Source: Ursus arctos
Lineage: Eukaryota > Chordata > Mammalia > Carnivora > Ursidae
Assembly (NCBI RefSeq): GCF_023065955.2
Contig: NW_026623089.1
Coordinates: 30,534,767 to 30,598,766 of the forward strand
DNA: 64,000 nucleotides
Reading direction: 5' to 3'
Of this stretch, positions 25,301-37,300 are shown piece after piece (positions within the stretch are counted from its first letter, which is position 1; each line of letters begins with the position of its first letter). The notes under the pieces are model-generated. The model was not told the DNA's origin. It saw only the letters and a list, made by a program, of their open reading frames with translations, and did no database searches. The position numbers were made by a program, and so were the translations under genes.

Positions 25301-28300
25301 CCATCGCGCAGTCTTTGCTGCGTCACGCACCCCTGCGTCCAGGGCCGTGCCTCTTTCTCTGCCCCTGCCTGTCCTCTTCCCTCTTTCAGACATAAGGCCC
25401 CGTGCGGTGAATCGGGCCCACCCACAGAACCCAGGATAATCTCCTATTTCAAGATCCTTAATTTAATCGCATTTGCAAAGTCCTTTTTGCCAAGTAAGCT
25501 AACCCATTCGCAGGTTCCAAGGACCAGGACGTGGACGGCTTCAGGAGGCCTGATTTTGCTTAATCATGACTTAATCATGTCACAAATGATTAGAAGGATT
25601 TATTCTAATTCTGTCCTCCTCCTCTGACTTCCACCCTCCACTCTGTAAATTAGGTGTTGGGGAGGTAGTAATCCGTAGCACCAACCCACCCACACCTCAT
25701 TCCTGGTGCTGCGGCTAATTGGTGATGCATGGTTTTGAGAGACCGACTAAAGCTGGAGATTAGGGTCACCAGATTTAAAAAAAAGGGGGAGGATGCCCAG
25801 TTAAATTTGAATTTAAGATGAAGAATGATCTTTTAGTATAAGCATGTCCCAAATATTGCACACGTTGCTAAGACATAAGAAATGTTCATCTTAAATTCAG
25901 AGTTAGTTGAGCTCCCCGCATGTTTTTGCAGCAACCGTACTGGTGAGGCCAGGCGAGGCCGCGGACAGGCGGGCATCCCTCTGTGAGGCGGCGCTGGCGT
26001 GTAAGGCACCGAGCCAGCTTGCTCTGGGTCCCCACGATAGCCAGCTGCGTTTGCGGGTTGGAAGATACCATCTTCTCCCTCTGCCACAGGCAGCATTCAT
26101 TCAGCAGTGATCAAGCCATGTGTCAGGTGCTGTGCTCAGGGCTGGGGACACAGAGGAAACCACAGGCGTCCTCAAGAGCCCAGGCTGGCGAACGAGGACT
26201 ACAGGCAAATGGGCGGTGGCCCGGCCACAGACGTGCGGGCCTCGGAGGTACTCAGCCTGGGGGTGGGGCCACTGTGCCCAGACTCACACTTCAAGGGCAT
26301 TTCAGTTCTCAGCTTGCAAACATCTCTTTAGATGCCCATGAAGGTGTTAACTGAGGCCCTTCTACACTAACTTAATGCACGGGCCCTGCTTGATGTCTCT
26401 TTCATGTCAGTGAGCTTGACCCTGAATCCTAAAAGAGGAACCAGGACTGGTGGAAGCCTTGGGGGACCTCTTAGAGGGGAGACAAAGGACTCTAGTGAGT
26501 GTGCCAGAAACCGCGTGAGCGATCTCACTTTCTCCTCAGAACAGCCCCGTGGTGGGCATTAGTATTACCCGTCCCTTTCACAGTTGAGGAAATGGAAGCT
26601 CTCAGGGGGCGGAGTGGGAACAGTCCCAGGATCTGCAGGCCCCACAGCGCCTTCTTCCCGCTGCAGAGACACAGGAGTCACAGGCAAGTCAAGCGAGGGG
26701 GGTTGACTTTCTCATTAGTGTTTGTGATTTGATTCTGACACTTGTCACCTTTCTGCCCTCCGGATACCACGGGAACCTGGGGGAAAGGGCCTTGGATGTG
26801 GCATCCGAGCTTTGGATTTTCGTCCTGCCTTCCTCCCTCACAGGTGTCTGCTCTCAGGCAGGTCAGTTTTCCTTTCCGAGACTGGGTCGTACCTGCTTTG
26901 TTCTCCCTGTACTCCCAGCGCCTGGCCCGCACCGGGCCCCATAAGTCCTCCTGGGCCGGAGATGAGTAAATGAGGCTCAGGTTCCTCACTTGTGGGCTGG
27001 GCTTCCTGCTGCTTTCTCTGCCTCCTTTTCGGGGTTCCCAGGAGGAAGAATGAGGCGAGACCACAGTCTAGAGCAGTGCTGTCCGACAGAAATAGGAGGC
27101 AGGTCACAAAGGTGAGCCACCTATGTAATTTTAAACTGTCTGGCAGCCACCTTATCCCCTTCCCAAAAAAGAAACAGGTGGAATTATTTGAATATATCTT
27201 ATTTAACCCAATATAATGTACCATCACAGGCAATATTGTCATTTTAATAGTAATTAATATACACCACATTAGTGGCATACTTTATGGGTTTTTTTTTATT
27301 CTAAGTCTTGGATATCCAGTGTCTTTCTACACTCACAGCACACCTGAATTCAGACTAGCTACATTTCAAGTGTTTAACAGCCACACGGGTTGCTGGAGAC
27401 CACGTTGGTCAGTGCAGACCTTGGGACTGGACACAGCCAGCTTCCTCTGCCCAGCCTCTTTCGAGAAACGCCATCAGTAGGCTGTCCTGGGAACACACAG
27501 TGCCCAGTGCGTGTGTCAGGACTTCTCCAGTGAAAGAAACTGGAAGGTGAACTACAAAGTCCATCACAAGAGTTGGACCAAGCCAAAGAAACTCTTGCCT
27601 TGGTGCCAGTTGGCAGGAGGCCCTGCCCAGAGCCCAGCTGGCGCATGGCACTGACCAAGGTGCCAACTGGCTTCTGCATCCCTCTCCCGGTGCCAGATGG
27701 CGGTCTCCCTCAGAGCCCTCAGGCCTGGCAGCAGGCAGAGCTCATCTCCACTTACTTCAGGAGATGGCAGCATTGAGGGTTGGCCATTTGGGTCTCACAC
27801 TCCTCACATAAGAAATATGGTTCCCCCCTTGACCCCTTCAATCCTCTTTCCCAGTGCCCATGGACCACCGTGGGGTGTTGATAAGAGGGACTGGCTTCCC
27901 TCAGGTGTTTCTGCCAAAGCTTAGGGATGTGCTCTACCTTCTCATTCCTTAACTCTCTCTGAAACAATTGTCATCCTACCTGAGCCATCTCATTAAGCAT
28001 GGGATGGTTCCTTCTTTTACTAATACCGCTCAAAGAAGGCAAAGAAGACAGAGCTACCACTCTGCAAGGCTGAGCCCTCTCTCGTTCAGCTTTTTCTCCT
28101 ACCCCTCACACTCTCCCAGATTTTTCTAGGAGGCTTGGCCTTGACCACCGTAGCCCGGAGCAAGTGTGAATCTGTGGGCTTGGAGCAGATGCTGCTCTAA
28201 CACTGTGTGGAGGGGATTCCAAGGGCACCCAGGCTCCCACTGAGAGTAGGGCCCCTGGTGCACTTCCATGCCATCCACCAAGTTGGAGTAGGGTTGAAAA

Positions 28301-31300
28301 TGGCCAAACATCCCACTTCTCTTACTGGAGGGAGCTCAGATATAACTCTGTATCTTTCACCCACCTTCCTGGGCCAAACATCCCACCCTTCTAGTCCCTG
28401 GAGGAACTATATTCCCTTTGCTTTAGTCCCAAATCCAATCTACCATCCTTTCTCCCCCCACACATTGTTAAGATGGCACCCGGAAACTTGCTCATATGTG
28501 GTCTTCCCTTTCTTGCCTATGACAAAAGTGTGTCCTTCCCATAGCTCTATCGTCTTCCAGCATCGGAGTCTCCCCCTTGCCTCCGACTTGATCCCATGTT
28601 TATCTTGGTCTATTTTGATGGGCTTTTTCCATCATTCTTTTCTGCCCTCCCCGCACCCACCTGCCAGTTTATTGACTCTGCTGCGCTGCCTTCCTGCCCA
28701 TCTCTTCCTCCAGTGGCCCATCTTTGACGCAGTGTCCTTCTTTCTGTTTCTGCCTTGTCTCTCTCCCCTCCTCAGGCCTGTACTACTCTGCTCTCACCTG
28801 ATTCAGGTATGCCCAGGTAACCTTATCCTTTTCACTGCCCTCATCATTGTGTTTTTCTACCCTCTGGGATTTCGAAAGCAACCCGGCTGTTGTCTGTAGT
28901 GAGAGCTATGGTAGATTGGATGTCTGTAGGTGAGGGACTTCACACACATCATTTCAACCCCCACAACCCTAAAAGCAGGTACGATTCTCATTTTAAAGCA
29001 GGAGGAAGGCTCAGAAAGGTTAAATCACCGAATTTGTTGGGGGCAAGATCCAGTATGGATCCAACTGAGGTCTGTCTGGCTCAGTCTAGAAGCCTGGATT
29101 CTTTCCATTTTCTTCTTATTGATTCTCCTCCTTCTATACTTTCTAGAAAATGCCAAAGAAAGTACTTTGCCTGTTGTAAAGCAATAAGTAATTGCAGGAT
29201 TGTTACTATTTTAGCATACTTCATACTTGTATTTATTCGAGGCCATGGATAACGTCAACCCCCTGCCTAAAGCATGTTTCCTACACTCAGTCCCCCTACT
29301 GGCCAATTTATTTAAGCTTTGGCTGAGCCCAACAGCACATCACTCTTAGAATTACCTAAGTTTATTGCCCACTGTGTGAAATGATGGGATAGTCACACAC
29401 TGTTCTTTAGTGAAGAGCGAGCAGGTAGACAAGACTGTAGATGAGGAAGACTGGAAGGAAATGGGTCTGCGTGAGTGGGAAAAGGGCAGCACAGAGGGAG
29501 CCAGCCCGGTCGAAGGGTTTGCTTGTGCTGCAGGACCAGTGGGATGGACGTTGCAAGGGACCAGAATTTTGACAATTCAGACTTCAAAGGATAAGAAATA
29601 CTTCTGAAAAGCAGTGAGAGTCTTATTTCTGGGTGATTGATTTCCAGCAGGGTCTGCAAAACCATCCATAAGAAATGTTATTAAAAGGATCGCTGTGTGA
29701 GGGCAGGACTGGGGGTTCTTTCCAGGACTTTACCAGCTCTAAGATGTCCTGATTTCTCTCATTTTGTGTGTAATGTGGGCTTTGAAGGTTTTGCGGCCAA
29801 GCCTGTGCCTGCTCTGTTCCTACCTTCCGTGGGTTATGAACCAACGCCACCCCACCCTTCCTTCCTCCCAGACTGGGCTTTTTTGGGTTTGTCTTGTTTT
29901 TGGAGATGCCTCAGGGATTTGTTGTGCCTTCGCTTGGCTCTCTGGCTCAGTGAGGCCACAGTGTCTCCTCTCAGGGATAGATGCAGCAGAGCGTGGCAAC
30001 AAAAACGATGAGTTTTTCCTTTTCTTTCCGATCCTCTTCTTGGAGATGCCCACAGCCTGGGTTTTCTTTCCTCCAGTGATGCACGGGCTGACATTTCCAG
30101 GCAGATTCTCCAATGATCCCGTGTTCTTCCTTAGGACCGCTCTCCTGGCATCCTACCTTCAATTGCCCCAAACATATCCCTAGACACTTGTCAGTGCCGA
30201 ATCCCATCCAAGTCCCCTGCTAATACAGTCTCACTGTGGCCTGACCTAAGAGCTCAGCCTTTTTTGTAACCTTGAAGATCTCCCTGGGCACACCATTCAG
30301 ATTATTTCTAAAATATGAAATCACAAGTTCTGGTTCTATCTCTAGAAAATACGTCTACGTCTTCATCTAGAAATGTGTCCCTTTGTTCTTACCCTTCGCT
30401 TAATGTCCCTATGATTCCATATTTGGGGAGACCCGCAGGTGCATGGCATTAAAACTGATGATGGTTTTGGTGTGGGACCTCTGAGATTTTTAAAAAATCA
30501 CACTGTATACCCTGACCGAACCCTTCCAAGGATAAAATTATCCAGGCCTGATCTCCTCCGGAGGAGCCCTGCTTCTGGCTAACAAGTTACTCTTATGTTC
30601 TCAAGACCTCCGCGTTGGCTGCTGCTGGTTTCTGAGACGTGGACATGAGCCTCCCGGAGAAGGGGTCCCCAGGAGCCGTCCTTGTTCTTAGAGGACATCT
30701 GCTGGCGCCCCTGGGATGGGGCATGGGACGGGGAGCAGACCAGGCGGCCCTGCAGTAATTTAGCCGGGGTCCCTTCCTCTCCAACAGAGGTAGACGAGTG
30801 TTCCTGGCCGGATCATGGCGGGTGTGAGCAGCGCTGTGTGAACACCCTGGGCAGCTTCAAGTGCGCGTGCGATCCTGGCTACGAGCTGGCCGCCGATAAG
30901 AAGACGTGTGGAGGTTGGTGTTGGGCCTGCCAAGCTAGAATGGGAAGGGACAAGGGACAAGTGTTAGGAGAAGTGGGGAGGAGACGGGGCCGTGGGCTGG
31001 CTGCGAGCTGACGTGATCTGTGATGGAGGGCGCCCCCGGCTCTTGGAAGGACCAGCAACTCCATCAAGTCACAAACGTTGAGAGGGCTGCCCAGATTCTA
31101 AGAACTCCACCCTAGACACTGCAACTAGAGTCACGCTTTATTTTCCTCTGCGGCTGTGAAAAATTCACACGATTATTCAGATAAAAAATAAAAGCACAGA
31201 AAAACTATGAGCACTTTCGTGTGATACAACGAATGGCTCATTTCACTCATTCCATTTCTGCGGGGCTGGTGTTCCGTGTTCCTTGCCCACCTGCGTGATG

Positions 31301-34300
31301 CGGCTTGTTCACGTAGCCAGGTAAGGTGCATGGCTTGCTGCTAACATTCCTCAGTCTCCTTGGTCCAAGTCATGGGGAGCCCCCAGCTCGGCCACTGAGT
31401 GACAGGCAAGCCCAGAGCCATTGTCATTTTACAAAGCGGTAAAAACTTGTCCTCAGCGTCATCCATCAAACCCTCAGCTGAAGCCAGTCAAGACGAGAAG
31501 AAAGGATGCTGGATTAATCAGTTCAGATTGTCAAACTTTTTTTTTTATTATTAAAGAACAGCAGGGCTTATTGCTGCTTGGGGGAAATCGCAGTCACTTG
31601 GAACTAAAACCAAATGAACTTTGCTTCTGTTTCTCCCGTGCAGTGGCCTGTGGCGGTTTTATTACCAAGCTGAACGGAACCATCACCAGCCCTGGGTGGC
31701 CGAAGGAGTACCCCACAAACAAGCACTGCGTGTGGCATGTGGTGGCCCCTGCTCAGTACCGGATCTCCCTTCAGTTTGAAGTGTTTGAACTGGAAGGCAA
31801 TGATGTACGCTTCTGCGCTCTGATTGTGCTGGGATGTGGCTCAGGGCTGCAAACCAGCGAGGGGCTCAGCAGGCAGGGGGAGCTTCCTACAGTCGTGGAC
31901 TCTCTGCAGGGCAGAATCTGGGGAGAGTTTGGTGTAGTGGTTTCAGCTGCACACCTGCTGCAGACACAGTGCTTTGCTCCTCTTGTCACTGATAAGTCCA
32001 AGGAGAATCGGGACCAGAGCGGAGGGGGCAGGTCTTGGGGGTGGAAGGTGGTCCGGACAAGTCTGTCTGTCCCCTGGAGTAGGAGTCTGGGGGTTAGTGT
32101 CCCGCTGAGGGGAACGGAGGGGATGAGATGCAGCTGGGGACCGGGATGGTATGAATTGCCTGTCCCGTCCCTTGGGCAGTGGTCATGGGATGACCAAGTC
32201 AGCCAAGGCCTAGGTAGAGCCCCGCCCCAGCCAGAGTGCTAGGCATGAGTGCCCCATGTCTACACCTTGGGCCAGAGGGATCCCAGTAAGAGTCGAGAGG
32301 ACCACTGGACCTGGCTGAGCCAGTCTGGCCACTGGGCAGGGAGTGGCTGTAAGGAAGGGGCTCCTGCAGGGAGTCAGGGGCGGAGCCGTGGGAGTACCAG
32401 GGGGCTCCCCACGGCACTCCCTTGCAGGTCTGTAAGTACGACTTCGTGGAGGTACGCAGCGGCCTATCCCCTGACGCCAGGCTGCACGGCAAGTTCTGCG
32501 GCTCTGAGATGCCCGAGGTCATCACCTCCCAGAGCAACAACATGCGTGTGGAGTTCAAGTCGGACAACACGGTCTCCAAACGCGGCTTCAGAGCCCACTT
32601 CTTCTCAGGTGTGCGGGTTTGGAGGCAAGGTCACGGGTCACCATGGCTGTGTAGGCTCTCAGCCTCTGGGGCACCTGCCCACCCCTCTCTGCCCACCGCC
32701 CCTACCCTCACAGTATTTTGCCTTGGAGGGGGCATGCCTGGATCTGAGATTTTTTATATTGGTGGCTATATTATTATTACAGGGCTGCCATAACACCCTG
32801 CCACACAGTATGTGGCTTGAAACAACAGAAATGTATTCTCTCGCGGTCGTGGAGGCCGGAAATCTGCACCAAGGTGTGGGCAGGGCTCTAAAGGCTTTGG
32901 GAGACTCCTTCCTAGCCTCTAACTAGCTAGTGATTCCTGTGTGTAAGTATTCGGTGGGCTTCACCTCTTTATTCCTTAAGGTCTCTTCGTTGTCCTCATG
33001 AAACTAAGACCCAAAGTGTTCGGTGTCATGTTACCACAGGGTATGGTGAGGGTGGGTAGACACACTGGCCCCCAGAGTCATCCCGGTGTCGGGGGCCGGG
33101 GGGGGAGGCCGGTCCTCGGTTATCGCAGGAAGAAGCTGGCTGGAGCTACAAGAACCACAGTGACAACAACAGCTGGGACTTGAGTTCGGACATCAGAACA
33201 AATACAGGCTAACGCTTACTCTGAGCTGGACACTGCTCTAAGTGCTTTCCCTGTACCGATTCCTTTCCTCCTCGCAACAGCCCCTGTGAGGTGAGGACAC
33301 CTGTACGGGCTCCACTTTACAGGTGAGGCAGCTGAGGCACAGAAGTCAAGGACTGCCCAAGGGCACAACAGCTGGGAGTGGCAGAGCAGGACCATAGCGT
33401 GGCCAGATGTGGCCCGCACGCTTCCCTACTCCACAGGCTGGAGGTGGCGTGTGGTCAGGGAGGAGGAGCCCAGGCTTCCGAGTCACACAGGCTGCTTGCT
33501 CACTGAGTGGCCCTGGGCATTTTAGTGTCCTCAGCCTCAGTTTCCTTACCTGTAAAATGGGGGCATAGTCACCTGGCTCCTCAGGTTATATGAGAACAGA
33601 CTTAGATGCTGTATAGAGCATGCGTCAGGAAGTGCCCATCACATAAATATTCAATATGTTGCAGTTACTTTTATTATTGTTACCAAGACTATTCTTAATA
33701 GTGGTCTATCCTTTAAGGAGCTCCTTGTTTTGGCGGGCAGCAGGGTTAAAGGACGTACAGGTTCATTCAAGTGCTTTAGGCGCATGCGGAATTCAAATAC
33801 AGCAGGACCAGGCACCATCCGACAGGTGCTGCCCCCGTCCAGCCCAGGAAGGGGATTCCCCACATCAGGGCAATCAGGGAGCCTCCCTGGCAGAGGCTAC
33901 TTCTGAGTGGAGTTCTAAGGTGTGAGGGGTTTCCCAAGGAGGCGTTTCCCCTGAGAGCCTGTCGATCTCCGCAGACAAGGACGAGTGCGCCAAGGACAAC
34001 GGCGGGTGCCAGCACGAGTGCGTCAACACGTCTGGGAGCTACCTGTGCCGGTGTAGGAACGGGTACCGGCTCCACGAGAACGGGCACGACTGCAAGGAAG
34101 GTGAGGCTACACCACGGCTGGGAGGCCAGGCTGGCCGTGGCCGCCAGAGTGTGCACCTGTGCAAGAGTGCCCGTGAGGGGCCCTTCTGGTCTGCCCTCCC
34201 TCCTGCCGAAGCGCGGTATTCCCCAGGGCAGCTCCCTCCTCCAGGAGGCTTCGGTGCCCTCGAGTATGCTCCTGGGGTTACTACTGCAAAGTGGGTACAC

Positions 34301-37300
34301 CCCCAGGCTCCAGAATCAGACGACATGATTCTGCTACTTACCGGCTGTGTGACCTTGGGCAAGTTACTTCACCTCTCTGAGCTTCCTTTTCTCTTCTGTT
34401 TAAAAGGAACCAAACAGACCCTCTTCTTAAAGGTGTATGAGGAGTAAATGAAACCATGCCTAGAAAGTATTTCAGACAATCTGGCATCAATTAAGCACTT
34501 GACATGTCAATACCTATCAACCATCTATGACATAATATTTATTATCATATGCAGGTCTAATAGTGAAATAGAATTTTGAAAGAGATTGCTCCCTGCTTCA
34601 TTTACTACTGGGAGTTCAAGGTCAAATACCTTTGAATGTCCAGTCGTTCTGGAAAGAGCCTCCCTCTGTTCTCACCCTGCCCCGTGAAGGGAGTTTGAGC
34701 ATCTCTGATAAGCACACAGGCCCAGCACAAGGCCCTGCAGAGGTCAGGGGAAGGGAAGGGGTGAAGACTCCACACCCCCTCTCTGGGATAAGCATTTCAA
34801 AGTTCGGAGACTTGACAGGGGTGCACAGGGTCTGATCGGGCCTACCTGGCGTTTTACAGGAGGAGCTAAGACAGCAACGTGCGGCCACCCTCCAAGCCCA
34901 GGCCTGTGACACAGATATGGTTGTTTTGGGTTGGTTGGGAAGCAGGTTGGAAGAACTTGGAAGGACACATCATTCTGGAACTTCAAAGTCTTTGTCAAAC
35001 TCTGTGAGGTGGGCCCGGGCCAGAACAAGGCTTGCTTCCTGTGGTGTGGGGGAGGCTAGCATGGATTTAACCCCACTAAGGTCCCGCCAGCCGAACAGTG
35101 GTGGCCTTCCTACGGGCTCCTCCAAGGGGTGGGGTGGGGGTGTGACAGCAACTGTCCCAGACGCTGAGCCCCTGTTGGCATTTGTCCTCTGTGTGGCTGC
35201 AGAGTGCAGGCAGCCATGAGCAGGGACGTCCCTCCAGTTGCTGCCTACCCCCTCCCACTTCCCCTGACCCACCCTCAACTGCTGCCTCTGGCACCCTGTC
35301 CTGCAGCCGCAGGCCAGAGTAGGCGATAGGGCTGGGGGTGGGTCTGCACACCCTCAGCTCCCTCTGTTTCCTAATCATTTACACCAAAGGCAGGCCTGGG
35401 TTCAAGATCCAGTCCCGCCCCTTCCCAGTGAGTCACTCACCCTCTTTAAAGGTATTTCCTCATTTGCAAAGTGAGAAGGATCAGGTAAGGGAAAGCATTC
35501 AAATGCTTAGCATCGAGCCCAGCACACGTTCTAGCTGTTGACCAAAATGCAGAAAACTGAGCTAGTCGTGGGATCCCTCTTTGCTAACAGCACCATAACC
35601 AGGACAACACCTGTAGCCTCCGAATGAAACTGCTTTGAAAACCTAAAAGAAATATACATGGAAGGCGTAGTGATGAAGACCTTCCGTGGCACTTGCTAAG
35701 CCTTTTACATGTATTATCTCATTTAGTCCACATATCCCCCTGCGAAGTTGGCACCCCTCTTACAGATAAGGACACCAAGGCTTAGGAAAGTGCCCAAAGT
35801 CCCACGGCTTGCAGGCAGTGAGACCAAAGTCCATTTGACCCCAGTGCCTGTGATCTCAACCACTAACTACCATCTTTGCAACGATAACCATGACGTGAAT
35901 AGTAGGAGTGGGAAAAATGAGCCCCCTGAGCCGCCAGCAGGAAGAGAGCAAAACCAAATAAATCAACAACTCTCTAGCCGGAGGACACTTGACTCAGGCT
36001 GACCCCTGCCCCCACATTTGATAATGACCCCATGACAAATAAGAATGAGAGACGGAGACTCCCCCACAGGGCCTCTGCTGCCCACCAGTGAACTGCTTCT
36101 CTCTGCATGTGTCTCCACATCCCCCTCCAGCTGGCTGTGCGCACAAGATCAGCAGTGCAGAGGGTACCCTGGCGAGCCCCAACTGGCCCGACAAGTACCC
36201 CAGTCGGAGGGAGTGTACCTGGAACATCTCTTCCACCGCGGGCCACCGGGTGAAACTCGTGAGTCATTTTCATAGTTGACAGACTGTAGCACACTTTGGT
36301 TTCAGACGGACAGGGGGTCCAGTCTCTGCTCTGCCACTCCCCAGCTCTGAAACTGGAGAAGGTTATTCAACACTTCCAGAACTCTTTTCATTATATGGAA
36401 AATGAGGATGCTGATGAAGCCTCCCTCGTGGGGCTGCTGCGCAGAATTCAGAGGTGGGGGTAAGAAAAGCCCTCTAAATAGCACCTGTTTGCAGAGGTAG
36501 CGGTCCAAGGGGAGCATTCACTGCACAGATCGGAAGAGCTGACATTCAGTTGTTTCCAGTTGTAATTTGTCACAGAACAATACATTCTCAAGGTTAAAAA
36601 AAAAGTAACCAGTACAGAGCATTGGAAAGTGGAAATCAAAAGCTTCTAGATTCCCCCGTGCCCACTTCAGAAATGACCTCTCTGAACTTTTTTTTTTTTT
36701 TTGTAAATTCTACCAGAAATTTCCTATGCACATACAATAATGTAGGTACAAGCATGGGAAAAATATATATCGTTTTTCTTGCCCAAACTTCTCGAATGGA
36801 CTCTTATCATTCATATTCCTTGATAACTTACATTTTAAAAATTAACAATAGGAGGTTAAGTTATTTATGCTAATTCTCTTGAATTAAAAAATTAAAGTCT
36901 CTCATGCATATGATTATAGGTGTGCACATCACCGGGCATGAGTCTGGTGCAAGTCTCATTTCTCAGCCCCAGAGACTCCCGGGTCCTGGAGTGTAAAACA
37001 AACCCTCTTGCCAGCTGGAGAAGGTATACTCCAGACAGACATTTTTAAAATAGGTCCTTCTGACTCTGGAGATTTGTAAGCTCTCCAGAAGGCATATGGA
37101 TGTTCCTCTGAAGTATGGGCCAAAAATGCAGGGAGAATGGAAGAGAACAAAGGAGAACGTAATGATAAGCAGACAATGGCCCGGGGGCTTGCCAGGGTGT
37201 TCACTGGCGGGTGGGAGCCGTGAGCAGGACAGGTGGGTGAATGGACGCCCACAGCAGAGCACAGGTGCTGGTGTCTGGCTGTGCCAGGCCCGGGGCGGCG

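Larger units (their letters stand above)
23365..30787 (+). other. TLL2 intron (7.4 kb)
   Basis: Holds MIR pieces (23,655-23,870; 24,870-25,025; 26,510-26,640; 28,905-29,105), an old repeat at 25,109-25,560 and a DNA-transposon-like element at 27,070-27,420. Between 28,200 and 28,900 a pyrimidine-rich stretch happens to lack stops for 230 codons but shows no sign of coding. Other parts show nothing I recognise. Confidence 0.7.
32609..33974 (+). other. TLL2 intron (1.4 kb)
   Basis: Contains a short copy of the old repeat seen at 25.1 kb (32,775-32,905) and two MIRs (33,200-33,420 and 33,470-33,690). Confidence 0.75.
34101..36130 (+). other. TLL2 intron (2.0 kb)
   Basis: Two MIRs (34,300-34,530 and 35,665-35,860). 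The middle part (34.6-35.6 kb) is unique sequence with no coding sign. Confidence 0.75.

Noticed and set aside
28207..28899. 230-codon open frame in a TLL2 intron
   Set aside because: Pyrimidine-rich, low-complexity translation (Leu, Pro, Ser, Phe), no known domain, no splice or promoter context. Lack of stops is explained by base composition.
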